A stretch of DNA of 64,000 nt. It comes from Caldilineaceae bacterium. Its GTDB lineage: Bacteria > Chloroflexota > Anaerolineae > Caldilineales > Caldilineaceae. This document shows, one piece after another, positions 32,523 through 42,000 of the stretch (positions within the stretch are counted from its first letter, which is position 1; every line of letters starts with the position of its first letter). The stretch covers positions 79,320 through 143,319 of the forward strand of contig JAHBVF010000013.1 of assembly GCA_019637685.1 (NCBI GenBank), read 5' to 3'. Below the pieces are notes generated by a model. That model did no database searches, had not been told where the DNA came from, and was given only the letters and a program-made list of their open reading frames with translations. A program made the position numbers and the translations under genes.

Positions 32523-33992
32523 ATGAAACGCAAAAATATCCTCCTCCTTCTCTCCGACCAGCAACGGCTGGACACTGTCAGCGCCTACGGGCTGAACGAT
32601 ATTGTGCGTACACCCCACATCGACGGGCTGGCCGCGCGAGGCGTGCGCTTCGACAACGCGTTCACGCCCACCGCCATCTGCGCGCCGGCCCGGGCGTCGG
32701 TCCACACCGGTCTCTACCCCCACCGCCACGGCGTGACCGGCAACGGCATGTCGATTCGGGAAGGGGTGCAGGGGTTGCCCGACTACCTGAACCCCGCGGG
32801 CTATCGCTGCGGCTACGCGGGCAAATGGCACGCGGACGACGCGGTCGGTCCCAGCGAAGTGGGCTATGTGGGCAAAGATTTCATCGGCTACGCCTTTCCC
32901 GGCTCTGGCCTGCTGCCCGGTCTGCAATTTGGTGCAAAGCCCAAAACCGGCAACCCCTACGCCGACTATCTGCAAGAGAAGGGCTTTGAAACGCCCACAG
33001 TCACCGACCGCTATGTGGGCACAAATCCCGGCTGCCAGGATCAGGAGATGTTCGCCCTCCACAACGGCCCTGTGGAATCGAGCATCGAATACTTTGTGGG
33101 CGAGGAGACGATACGGGTCATCGACGAACTGACCGGCCCGGATGCCGAATCGGATGACGAGCAGCCCTTCTTCATCTGGGCCAACTTCTGGGGACCCCAC
33201 ACCCCCTGCCTGGTCCCGGAGCCGTACTTTTCGATGTACAACCCGGACGACATCCCGGAGCATCCCAGCTACCGGGAGACGTGGGAGGGCAAGCCCTATC
33301 GCCAGCAACTGATCGAGCGCATGTGGGGATTGGGCGATCTGGGCTGGCGGGGCTTCCAGGAGATCAGCGCCCGCTATTTCGGCCACTGCACCCTCATCGA
33401 CGATCAGGTGGGGCGCATCGTGGCCCATCTGGCCGCGCGGGGGCTGCTGGAAGATACGGTCATCATCTACTCGGCGGATCACGGTGACTGCCTGGGCGCG
33501 CACAAACTGATCGAAAAGGGCGAGTTTATGTACGACGAAATCTACCGCATTCCGTTGGTCGTCGCCCATCCCGACTGTGCAGCGCCGGGCAGCGTCAATG
33601 ACGACTTTGTGTGTCTACACGAAGTCACTCCCTCTTTTCTGGAGATTGCCGGGGTAGAAGGCGCAGAGATGGACGGCCAGTCGTTCCTGCCTGCAATGCT
33701 GGGCGATCACACCCCCAACGGACGGGAGGAGGTCTACTGCGTCTTTCACCGCCATTTTACTGTCGCGGAGCAGCGGATGGTGCGCACCCGTACCCACCAG
33801 TTCACCTTCAACAGCGGCGACGCGGGCGAACTCTACGATCTGGTGGCAGACCCCTACCAGCTTCACAACGTCTACGGCCAGCCGGAATACGAGTCCGTGC
33901 GCCAGGATTTGATGGCACGGATGAAGCGCTATATGGACGAACTGGACGATCCCCTGCGCGGTTGGTTTGGACGGGTGGGACCGGTCTACTGA
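32523..33992 (+). CDS. Second sulfatase, type I
   Basis: Formylglycine-type sulfatase of 489 residues, clearly different from the first. The modification site is TAICAPARASVHTGLYPHR (C-x-P-x-R, with Ala at the position that is Ser in the first enzyme). The metal site includes ILLLLSDQQRLD and IYSADHGDCLGAHKL. The ATG at 32523 has AGGAACCTCC upstream; the longer frame runs into the repeat element. No signal peptide. It probably acts in series with the first sulfatase on different sulfate positions, which is inference from pairing. Confidence 0.92.
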   Translation: MKRKNILLLLSDQQRLDTVSAYGLNDIVRTPHIDGLAARGVRFDNAFTPTAICAPARASVHTGLYPHRHGVTGNGMSIREGVQGLPDYLNPAGYRCGYAGKWHADDAVGPSEVGYVGKDFIGYAFPGSGLLPGLQFGAKPKTGNPYADYLQEKGFETPTVTDRYVGTNPGCQDQEMFALHNGPVESSIEYFVGEETIRVIDELTGPDAESDDEQPFFIWANFWGPHTPCLVPEPYFSMYNPDDIPEHPSYRETWEGKPYRQQLIERMWGLGDLGWRGFQEISARYFGHCTLIDDQVGRIVAHLAARGLLEDTVIIYSADHGDCLGAHKLIEKGEFMYDEIYRIPLVVAHPDCAAPGSVNDDFVCLHEVTPSFLEIAGVEGAEMDGQSFLPAMLGDHTPNGREEVYCVFHRHFTVAEQRMVRTRTHQFTFNSGDAGELYDLVADPYQLHNVYGQPEYESVRQDLMARMKRYMDELDDPLRGWFGRVGPVY

Positions 33993-34048
33993 ATAGAGAG
34001 CAATGGACATGCTGCGGGAAAAACCATTCGATAAGTGAGGAGGGGCAG

Positions 34049-34576
34049 ATGACCGAAAAATATCCCGATCTATTCAAAGAGATCGTATGGCCAAATGGCC
34101 CCACATCTGTACAGTTTGAGACTGGTGAACCTCCACCGGAAGATATGATAAGCAATATCAATGCTGTGCCGACGACGAATGAAAGGCAGTGGGTTGTAAT
34201 TCAACTCGATGACGGGAAGTGGGAGATTCCGGGTGGCACAGTTGAACCAGGTGAAAAACCATTGGCTGCTCTGGAACGAGAACTGCTGGAAGAGGCCGGT
34301 GCGCGGCTAGTGTCCGCAGAATATATCGGTGCGTTGCGGATGCACTCTCACGCAGAAAGGCCGTTTCGGCCCCATATGCCACATCCCGTGGCATATCGAG
34401 CTATTTATCGATGCGTCGTCGAACTGATCAGCTTACCCCAGGTCCCAGAGGAAGGCGGGGAGCATGTGGTGCTGGTGGACACTGTGAATATTGATGAAGC
34501 AGTTCGTCGCTTTGAAGAGATTGAACGATATGAGTTGGCGGAGCTATATCGGTTTGCACACGATTTAGACGGTTGA
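34049..34576 (+). CDS. Nudix hydrolase
   Basis: Hydrolase of nucleoside-diphosphate-linked compounds, 175 residues. The Nudix box is complete: GTVEPGEKPLAALERELLEEAGA (G-x5-E-x7-R-E-x2-E-E-x-G, residues about 70-92). The ATG at 34049 has GAGGAGGGGC upstream; the frame is open from 33611 but that part lies within the sulfatase gene. Its substrate is not defined. It is 56 bases behind the sulfatase and 34 bases ahead of the serine hydrolase, so all may be on one transcript, although base composition is lower in GC than both. Confidence 0.9.
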   Translation: MTEKYPDLFKEIVWPNGPTSVQFETGEPPPEDMISNINAVPTTNERQWVVIQLDDGKWEIPGGTVEPGEKPLAALERELLEEAGARLVSAEYIGALRMHSHAERPFRPHMPHPVAYRAIYRCVVELISLPQVPEEGGEHVVLVDTVNIDEAVRRFEEIERYELAELYRFAHDLDG

Positions 34577-34610
34577 ACCACCAATCGAGGCACAGAATAG
34601 GGGGAGAAGA

Positions 34611-35636
34611 ATGACCGTTTTTCCCGGCATTGAGTGGGAATCTATAGATGCGGAAGCGGCGAGGTTCGATCCTACCCGCATTGCCAAAATCGGCCCCTGG
34701 CTGGCAGAGCAGGCCGCGAAACGGGAGGACAGCCGCTACCGGGTGGTGGTTGTGCGGGGCGGCGCGCTGGTGGGCGAATGGAACAGCGGCATAGACGCGG
34801 ACGCACGCCTGCGCCTGGCCTCGGCCACAAAATCGATCTTCGCTTCTATGCTGGGCATCGCCGTTGCCGAAGGGCATGTTCCGTCGCCGGACACACTGGC
34901 GGTGGACCTCTACCCGGAACTGATGGACGTGCCAGAGGGAACGGGTCCGAAGGAAGGACGCTACGCCTATCCCGCCAACCGGGGCACTACCCTGCGCCAC
35001 CTGATCTGCAATGTCTCTGGCTATATGAAACCGGGCGAGGAACCGGGGCGGGTCTTCAACTACCAGACCTATGGCATGAATATCCTCACCCACGCCATCG
35101 CCGCAGCCTACGGACTCTACGACAGCGCAGACCCGGAGCGCTTGCCCGGCCTCCAACCACTGATAGAGAGCCGCATAGCCCAGCCCATCGGCGCGCATTG
35201 GGATTACTACCGGGCCAACTTTGCCCTGCCCCCCGCGGCCCGCACTGGTATTTTCGGCTACTACGACGGCGTCGCCTCCACCGCGCGGGATATGGCCCGG
35301 CTGGGTTGGCTCTGGCGCAACCGGGGTCGCTGGGGCGATCAGCAGGTGATCCCCGCGGGCTGGGTGGACGAATGCACAGCCGTCGCGCCGGACATCCGCG
35401 CCAATTGCCCGGAGGAGGAGTGGGTCTACGGCCACGGCTTCTGGACCAACGCCGCGGGCCGATTGTGGCCGAACCTGCCCACAGATTCCTTCGCCGCGTC
35501 CGGTGCAGGCCGCCAGCACATTTGGGTCTGCCCCAGCCTGGATTTGGTCGTCGCGCAGAGTCCGGGCCTGTTCGAAAAACAGGAGGCGTTGGGCAGGGGG
35601 CTGCTGGGGAAAGTGGTGGCAGCGCTGGGCGAGTGA
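34611..35636 (+). CDS. Serine hydrolase, beta-lactamase class C-like
   Basis: Penicillin-binding-protein-fold hydrolase of 341 residues. The nucleophile motif S-x-x-K is SATKSIFASMLG near residue 68, and the second motif is probably FNYQTYGMN (Tyr-x-x-Tyr-Gly). There is no signal peptide, so it is probably a cytoplasmic esterase or amidase rather than a cell-wall enzyme. AGGGGGAGAAGA lies directly before the ATG. Last gene of the run starting with the sulfatases, with no strong terminator visible after it. The substrate is unknown. Confidence 0.87.
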   Translation: MTVFPGIEWESIDAEAARFDPTRIAKIGPWLAEQAAKREDSRYRVVVVRGGALVGEWNSGIDADARLRLASATKSIFASMLGIAVAEGHVPSPDTLAVDLYPELMDVPEGTGPKEGRYAYPANRGTTLRHLICNVSGYMKPGEEPGRVFNYQTYGMNILTHAIAAAYGLYDSADPERLPGLQPLIESRIAQPIGAHWDYYRANFALPPAARTGIFGYYDGVASTARDMARLGWLWRNRGRWGDQQVIPAGWVDECTAVAPDIRANCPEEEWVYGHGFWTNAAGRLWPNLPTDSFAASGAGRQHIWVCPSLDLVVAQSPGLFEKQEALGRGLLGKVVAALGE

Positions 35637-35638
35637 TG

Positions 35639-35647
35639 TGCTATAAT
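35639..35647 (+). promoter_or_regulatory. Extended -10 promoter candidate for the Rieske gene
   Basis: TGCTATAAT, an extended -10 with a perfect TATAAT (35642-35647) but no recognisable -35. It lies about 190 bases upstream of the Rieske gene. The 200 bases between hold GC-rich short repeats (GTCGTCGGTCGTCCATCGTC near 35790) and no gene I trust. Confidence 0.4.
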
Positions 35648-35840
35648 TGGGGTGACGAAAATGCCGCTATACGTCGATCCCAACGTTCTTGCATCTGGTT
35701 CAGTGCCGTCTGTAGGGAACCATCGGAGAGGTCCGCTATGTCGAGCATAGCGCTGGGCAGGTAGCCGGCAAAGGGCGGCCAGCGGTCCGTCGTCGGTCGT
35801 CCATCGTCAGACACAAACATCAACTGACAAAGGACTATTC

Positions 35841-36248
35841 ATGGCCAAGTATACAATCTGCCGGGTGAGTGAATTGCCACCTGGCGAACGCAAAATCATA
35901 GAAGCAGGCAGCCGCACCATCGGCGTTTTCAATATTCACGGCGACTTTTACGCCATCCGCAACCAGTGCCCCCACCAGAACGCGCCCCTCTGCCAGGGCA
36001 TCATCACCGGCACGACCCTGCCCAGCCAGCCCGGCGAATACATCTGGGCCAAGGACGGTGAGATCATCCGCTGTCCCTGGCACGGCTGGGAGTTCGACAT
36101 CACCACCGGGCGTTCTATCTTCAATCCCCACAAAATGCGTGTAAAAAACTACGAAGTGACAGTCGAGCCAGCCCCGGGAACCGATGCAGAGTCGGTGGAA
36201 AGTTACCCGGTGACAGTAGAAGACGGATGGGTCATTCTACACGCATAA
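35841..36248 (+). CDS. Rieske [2Fe-2S] ferredoxin-type protein
   Basis: Small electron-transfer protein of 135 residues with a Rieske cluster. Ligands are Cys and His in QCPHQNAPLC and Cys and His in IRCPWHGWEF; the spacing between the two motifs is larger than in most ferredoxin-type Rieske proteins because of an insertion (TGTTLPSQPGEYIWAKDGE). It starts MAKYTICRVSELPPGERKII, the usual N-terminus of the soluble kind. No membrane segment, so it probably serves a dioxygenase or nitrite-reductase-like partner not encoded here. A terminator hairpin follows at 36275. Confidence 0.92.
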   Translation: MAKYTICRVSELPPGERKIIEAGSRTIGVFNIHGDFYAIRNQCPHQNAPLCQGIITGTTLPSQPGEYIWAKDGEIIRCPWHGWEFDITTGRSIFNPHKMRVKNYEVTVEPAPGTDAESVESYPVTVEDGWVILHA

Positions 36249-36274
36249 GCTTCCCCCTGGTTTTGGATAAAACT

Positions 36275-36321
36275 GGATGGGCCAGGATATTCTTTTGCCA
36301 ACGGCATATCCTGGCCCATCC
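36275..36321 (+). terminator. Terminator hairpin after the Rieske gene
   Basis: GGATGGGCCAGGATAT (36275-36290) pairs perfectly with ATATCCTGGCCCATCC (36306-36321), 16 base pairs with a 15-base loop. A TTTCCTTTTTC stretch follows after about ten bases. Confidence 0.7.
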
Positions 36322-36490
36322 GAGGTCGCTGCCTTTCCTTTTTCTAATAATTAGTCTATACTATGTTACAAGTAAGGTCATATAGATTTTTTTGAAATGA
36401 AGTCACATCTATTCTGGGAAAATGGCCGTAAACGGGCAAAGATCGAAACCGAAAAACATCTCAAACTCCCCTGCAAAAAGCCTCTAAACT
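36322..36490. other. AT-rich gene-free stretch
   Basis: No gene seen. The composition changes to AT-rich near 36345 (TAATAATTAGTC, ATATAGATTTTTTTG), possibly holding a promoter for the globin gene, but no good -35/-10 pair is evident. The palindromic repeat at 36491 follows. Confidence 0.35.
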
Positions 36491-36581
36491 CACCGCGGAG
36501 TCGCGGGGAACGCGGAGGTTCGCGGAGTTTTCCTCCTGAATCTCGCCGCGTTGCCTCCGTGCCCTCTGTGACTCCGCGGTG
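36491..36581. repeat. CACCGCGGAGTC palindromic repeat
   Basis: Left arm 36491-36518 and right arm 36554-36581 are reverse complements at 22 of 28 positions, with the outer 12 bases (CACCGCGGAGTC) perfect. It resembles the CACCGCAGAG... palindromes scattered in many environmental bacterial genomes. It lies upstream of the globin gene. Confidence 0.8.
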
Positions 36582-36646
36582 AAATTGACCTTTTTACAGT
36601 AGACTCATCTCAACTTTAAAGATTAACCAAAAAAAGCAGGTTGGCT

Positions 36647-37054
36647 ATGGAAGAACTGACATCAAAGGAGCTATTTCTGCAAAGCGTCGACCGCTGTGTG
36701 GCCACAGAGGCATTCATTTCTACCTTTTATGAACGCTTCTTGGGTGCGTCCGATGAAATCAAGAATAAGTTCCGATTCACGAATTTTAGAATTCAGAGCG
36801 AAATGTTACGTCGATCATTGGTACTATGTGCGGGAGTAACGACTGGTAATCCCGAATCAATGAGCGAGGTCAAACAACGTGCAGTGACGCATGATCGAAG
36901 TCACTTGAACATCAAGCCTCAGCTTTATGAGATATGGTTGGAAACAATCATTGATACCGCTCGTGACTATGATGATCAATGGGATGAGACAACCGAAGCG
37001 GCGTGGCAGAGGATTCTCGGTCACGTGATAAATTATATGGTCCGAAAATATTGA
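36647..37054 (+). CDS. Bacterial globin-like protein
   Basis: Single-domain globin of 135 residues, a likely haem-binding protein for oxygen or nitric oxide chemistry or sensing. TEAFISTFYERFLGASDEIK reads as helices A/B. DRSHLNIKPQLYEIWLETII gives the expected proximal His followed by the conserved I-x-P-x-L-Y-x-x-W pattern, and AWQRILGHVINYMVRKY is the last helix. ATG at 36647 chosen; a TTG two codons upstream is in frame. The gene is clearly richer in AT than its surroundings and flanked by palindromes, so acquisition by transfer is likely. No sensor domain is attached. Confidence 0.82.
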   Translation: MEELTSKELFLQSVDRCVATEAFISTFYERFLGASDEIKNKFRFTNFRIQSEMLRRSLVLCAGVTTGNPESMSEVKQRAVTHDRSHLNIKPQLYEIWLETIIDTARDYDDQWDETTEAAWQRILGHVINYMVRKY

Positions 37055-37538
37055 GTTCAACGTGTAACGCTTTTCCAACAAATAAATTCCCCAAATTGAT
37101 TTGGAAAAGTCCAAGCCGTTCAGGGAAATTGTCGCCGGATCGGGGATTTATTTTCTTTGAACGGCCTAACGCCGTCGTCCGGCCACGCTGACGTTAGATA
37201 CGTATCTCATTCTCGAACCCAGCTTACCCCGTTCCCATCCTTAATCGGATGAGAAGATTTGATCCGTCCTGTTCTGGAGCATCCGCGAAGGGGATATGTG
37301 CATCGGATTGAGTCTGAATAACGCATTCAAAGCAAATTCATAACCACTCAGATGCGGCGCACTCGCCAGAAGAATATCTCTGTGCAAGGATTGTGTGGCG
37401 GGTGGCCGCACCCATTTTCCTCCACACATTAATTGTTCAATCGTTATATTGGCTGTAACTTGCTACCTCTACTTTGAAAGCGCTTTCAGTTCAGCCCTGT
37501 ATCGATCCAATCTGATCGACAGCCAAAAAAGGATTTGT
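37055..37538. other. Gene-free region with hairpins and an operator-like palindrome
   Basis: No gene is supported in these 484 bases. CTTTTCCAA (37069-37077) and TTGGAAAAG (37101-37109), and GCCGTTCA (37115-37122) with TGAACGGC (37158-37165), can form hairpins after the globin gene. The palindrome TGAAAGCGCTTTCA lies at 37475. Composition is mixed, AT-rich at both ends. Confidence 0.45.
37475..37488. promoter_or_regulatory. Operator-like palindrome TGAAAGCGCTTTCA
   Basis: A perfect 14-base palindrome matching the cre/LacI-family operator pattern (TGAAANCGNTTTCA). It lies 51 bases upstream of the start of the SurA/TlpA-type gene, a position where a LacI-type regulator could control it. Chance occurrence cannot be excluded. 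Confidence 0.5.
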
Positions 37539-38816
37539 ATGGCACATCTCGCCTCGCCCCCCTTTCGCGTCAATCCGCGGAGTGCTATCGCCGCTACCCT
37601 GCTGCCCCTGCTGGTGCTGGGAGGATTGTGGCTGCTGCTTTCCCAGCGACCCAGCGAAGGTATTTCCCAAACCGGATCTGCGCCTTCCACCCCAGCAGCT
37701 ATGCAGTTGCCGTCCGGCCCAACACCCTTGGCCGTTGTCAACGGCACAGACATCACCTCCCGCGCGCTGGCAGATGCCCAGGCAATCGACCGCGCGATGG
37801 GTCATCTGCTGGGGGTAGCGATTCCCACCGACGCCCAGGCTGTGCTGGAACGTTTGGTCAACGGGCTATTGGTGACTCAAGCCGCGCAGCAGGCCAGCTT
37901 TTCCCTGACCGACGCTCAGGTGGATACAGCCCTGGCCAATTTTCTGGCCGGTGCGGGACAAGACATTCCGGCATTGGAGAACGCATTGGCCGGGGAAAAT
38001 GTGAACCAGGCCGACTTCCGCGCCGCCTTTGCGCAACTACTCCTGGTGGATCAGTTCACCCGACAGCAGGCCGCGGCCCAGGGCATGACAGCCAGCGACT
38101 ATTTGCACTCCCTGCAGAAAGAGGCCCACATCAGCTTTGGCCCGGATGTGGAGTCGCTTACACAGGCGGCTGCCCCAAGGCCCGCCGAGCAACCGGTTTC
38201 GGTCGCTAGCCCGTCAGAGGCACAGCCCCCCGCAGAGACACAACCCACAGCCGATCCCGCCACCCTCGGCAGAGAATGGCAGCTTCTTCCCTTTGTGGCG
38301 GACCCGGCCTTTGCTACACCCAACGAAGAAAATGTGCCCGCGCTGGAAGGCACTTCCTCGGCGGGCAGTGTGGAGCAGATCGTCACCGGCACGGCCACGG
38401 GGAACTTTGCGCCAGATTTCCGCGCGGCGCTGGCAAAGGGCGACGGTGCGTTGACGCTGGCTGATCTGAAAGGCAAACCGACACTTCTCAGCTTTTGGAC
38501 CACCTGGTGTCCCTACTGCCTGCGCCAGACCCCCCTGCTGGTGGATGCCCACAACCGCTGGGCCGAGGCGGGGGTCAACTTTGTGGGAATCAATGTGGGC
38601 GAGGCCAGCGCGCAGGTGTTGCCTTATCTGGAAACCCACGCCATCGACTATCCCGTCGGTCTGGACGAGAACAGCGAAATCGCTGCGGCCTATGCCGTGC
38701 GCGGCTTCCCCACCACCTATTTTCTGGACGCCGAGGGGCGGGTAATAGCCCGTCACGTCGGGCAATTATCCGCCGAAGATATCGACAGCTATTTGAACCA
38801 GATCACACAAAAGTAA
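37539..38816 (+). CDS. SurA_N and TlpA-like thioredoxin fusion protein
   Basis: Membrane-anchored folding factor of 425 residues, predicted to face outward. Residues 14-33 are one membrane segment (LLPLLVLGGLWLLL). Residues about 60-205 resemble the SurA/PrsA chaperone N-domain (PLAVVNGTDITSRALADAQA, LERLVNGLLVTQAA). A Pro/Glu/Thr-rich linker follows, then a TlpA/ResA-type thioredoxin fold from about 290. Its active site is FWTTWCPYCLRQTP (C-P-Y-C near residue 325) and its cis-Pro loop is VRGFPTTYFLD. The parvulin catalytic domain is absent. The ATG at 37539 has AAGGA five bases upstream. It lies directly before the giant exported protein, whose N-terminal quarter is rich in cysteine. Confidence 0.87.
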   Translation: MAHLASPPFRVNPRSAIAATLLPLLVLGGLWLLLSQRPSEGISQTGSAPSTPAAMQLPSGPTPLAVVNGTDITSRALADAQAIDRAMGHLLGVAIPTDAQAVLERLVNGLLVTQAAQQASFSLTDAQVDTALANFLAGAGQDIPALENALAGENVNQADFRAAFAQLLLVDQFTRQQAAAQGMTASDYLHSLQKEAHISFGPDVESLTQAAAPRPAEQPVSVASPSEAQPPAETQPTADPATLGREWQLLPFVADPAFATPNEENVPALEGTSSAGSVEQIVTGTATGNFAPDFRAALAKGDGALTLADLKGKPTLLSFWTTWCPYCLRQTPLLVDAHNRWAEAGVNFVGINVGEASAQVLPYLETHAIDYPVGLDENSEIAAAYAVRGFPTTYFLDAEGRVIARHVGQLSAEDIDSYLNQITQK

Positions 38817-38820
38817 AAAA

Positions 38821-38940
38821 CTATAGCAGTGTCACTTTGAAATGTGGACTTTCGTAGGGCAGGTTTCTTACCTGCCATTAGCGGTGATGTGGAAATCCGC
38901 CCTGCGAAAAACTCCTGTTTTCTACGTGGCATTGCTATAG
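38821..38940. mobile_element. 120-bp MITE-like element
   Basis: Starts CTATAGCAGTGTCAC (38821-38835) and ends GTGGCATTGCTATAG (38926-38940); the ends are inverted repeats at 13 of 15 positions. Inside, TTTCGTAGGGCAGG (38850 on) faces GGGCGGATTTCC-like sequence (38890-38910), giving a second palindrome. There is no coding capacity. Size and structure fit a miniature inverted-repeat element; no full-length relative is in the window. Confidence 0.65.
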
Positions 38941-39027
38941 CATACAGATGTTGTGGAATGGACCCGTGGAAACCCGGACAAACCACCGCGCCTGTACCCA
39001 TTTTCCGCGCCCTACAGAGGACCTCCT

Positions 39028-42000
39028 ATGCGCCCGAAGGACCACTTTCCCATCGCCCGCCATCACGACAGCCGCTTTGCCTGGCTGCGTTTCCTCATCG
39101 TCTTTTCAATGGTCATTACCTATCTTTCTCCGCTGGCCGAATCGGCCCAGGGGATTTTTGCCGGTGGGGTTTCCGTGGTCGCGGCAGCAGAGGCGCCCGC
39201 CCAGCCCCAGGCCGCGCCCAACGGTGACGAGACGACGACCAGCGACATCGCATTGGGGAATGGGCTGCTGCCTGCTTGGGCGGAGTCCCTTTCCGCGCCT
39301 GGAACAGAGCAGACGACGGGTACTGTCCAGATGGGTTCGGCCCTGCTGCCCGACTGGTTTGCTGCGCCTACTGCCCCGGTTGAAAGCGCAAGCCCGCTGG
39401 AACCGTCGGCCCGGCTGATGGCCGCGGGGTCGTGTACAACTGCCGGACAACTGTCGGCCGCGCTGACTGTGCCCGCCGAAGTGAGCGTGGGCAATGTAAC
39501 GGGTGATCTTTTCACCGTCACAGTCAACAATACCGGCACAGCAGCCACCACCGAAGCCCGCCTGCTGGTAACGCCCAGCCCCGGCTTCTACTATGTGGCC
39601 GGTTCGGCCGCGGCCTCCGATGGCAGCACTATCGCAGTCACCCTCAGCCCCGCCAATCCCGCGCCCGGCCAGGCGTTCACAATTATCCTCAGCCAGGGCA
39701 ATGGCAGCCGCAATGATCTAGACGGCGGTGAGACGATTACTTTCAACTTCCGCCTCGCCACCAATACCGATGCCAAATCGGGACAACCTCTGGTAACAGC
39801 TTTGCAGAGCGGCACAGGATCGCCCGTTACCTGCAAGACGACTACAGAAAATGTGCAGGTAGTGCGGGGCAATCTGACCATCACCAAATCTCCGGCCCTG
39901 CAAACCGCCACCTTCGGTTCGGTCATCACCTGGACAGTCTCCCTGGAAAACACCGGGCAAGGCACACTCTATGGGGCACAGTTGACCGACACAATCGGCG
40001 CGGGCTACACGGGTTTCTCAATTACCCCGACCCCGGCTCCGGTTGATCTGGTGGCGGGCGCAAAGTTCGATTACACGGCTCAGGCTACGATCAACTCGTG
40101 CGGCAATCTGACCAACCGGGCCGACGCCACCTGGATTTTGGGCAATGCAGACGGCACGGCCACCGGAGCCAATCCGGTCAACGAGACGGCGGATGTGCTG
40201 CTGCAGATCGAAGACCCGACTGTAATCGTCGATATTGGCCCGCTGCCCACCACCGGCTATTGTGGCAGTCTGAGCGCCACAATCCCGGTGACGGTGACAA
40301 ACACCGGCGGCGCGGCGCGCAACGTCTCTTTGGATATATCCTCCAGCGGCCCCCCGGGGACAGCAGTTACCGTCAACCCGGCCCACACCGCCACCTGGAA
40401 TAAGAGCGGCAACACAATCACCTACACGCCGGGCACACTGGGCGCGGGGGCCAGTGTCGTCTTTCTGCTGGATATGGTCACGGGCAACCTGTGCAGCACA
40501 GCCTCCCTCAACATCGCCCTCACGCCGAGCTACGAGGATTCCTGTCTGTTGCTCCGTTCCACGGGTACGCCGGACACAGAATCGGTCACCCTGCCCATCG
40601 AAGCGCCCTCTCTTTCCGTTACAAAAGACGGCCCCACCACAATGATTGCGGGCAATAGTTACCAATATGTGATGACTGTCTCTGGCAACAACCGGCAAAA
40701 TATCGGGGCTGGTGGCGTAGTCATCACCGATGTAGTGCCCAGCAATCTGATCATCGACAGCGTAACTTCCAGCGGCGGCACACCAGTGACGCAGAATGGT
40801 CAGAATTTGCGCTGGAATCTGGACACCAGTGGTACGGGCGCATACAACGAACAGTTCTTTGTCAATGTGACAGTGCCTGGCCAGGGCGCAGGCGCGTGTG
40901 GCGCAGGCAGTTCCCTGAACAATGCCGTGACAGCCGTGGCCGATATCCCCTGCCCAGAGTGCGCGCTCTCTGCTTCGGCCAACAAAGAGTCTTTTATCTA
41001 CGATTTTCTCAACCCGACCCTCAATACCTTTATCAAAGAGGCCACACCGATTGAACTGTGCGGGCCGCCCACGGCCAATGTAATTACCGCTACCCTGCAA
41101 GTGGGCAGCGGCATCACCTGGACCAATACAATCTACACAGATACGCTGGGCGCGGGCAAACTCGGCCAGCCTTTTACCATTGTGCCCGGCTCCACGCGGG
41201 TACACGTGGATGGAATCGACCGCACGGCCAATGTGGCCATCAGCGAAGGGCCGCCTCTCTCCATCAATTTTGGGGGACTGAGCGCCATTTTGGGGGCATT
41301 CAGCGCCACAGCCAATATTGTGATCGTCTATCAGATCGACGGCCAGCCAGGGACGATTCCCGGCGGCGCGGACAATACTGTGCCGACCCTCTTTTCCCAA
41401 TTTCAACTCAACGGCCCGGCCCAGAGTTGCAGTGGGGGAATCACTGGTTACGTCGCCGTCCCCATCGATGTAAGTCGGGGCAGCCTGGGTGTGGCTGTGG
41501 AGCCGGGAACACTCCAGGCATGTCGTCTGAATACTGTCACCCTGACTGTCAACGAAAATACAGCCAGCGACCTGACCGACTCGATTGCGGTCAGCTTTAC
41601 CACTGACGCATCCGATATCATCACACCTACCGCCTTTACCGTCGGCGGCGGCTTCACAGGCCAGACACCTGCTGTGGCCCAGGGTGTACAACCCGACGGG
41701 CGCAAGATCGTCACATTCACCTTCCCTGCCAACTTTGATCTGACCGGCACAGGGACGATCTCCTTCCCTCTCTTCCGCCCCTGCGAAGCAACCAGCGGGC
41801 TGACGGCCAATGTGGCATATCTGGACCGCTGCGATGTGCCCCGCACCAGCAGCGCAACCGGCGGATCGTCCACCGCGCGTTCCGATCTGACGCTCTTCAC
41901 CACACCCAACCAATTTACGGTCGTGGAGAAGAAAGCCCAGTGGAGTTTTATCGTCAGTAACGGCGGCAATACCAGCGCCACCGACTTTACGGTCGTCAAT

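Noticed and set aside
35641..35823. A 60-codon minus-strand frame in the gap before the Rieske gene
   Set aside because: Part of it is a GC-rich short tandem repeat (near 35790-35816) and there is no ribosome-binding site; it could be a gene remnant but I cannot support it.
36397..36582. A 61-codon plus-strand frame before the globin gene
   Set aside because: More than half lies in the palindromic repeat and translates it (SPRSRGERGGSRS); no homology or conserved pattern is expected.
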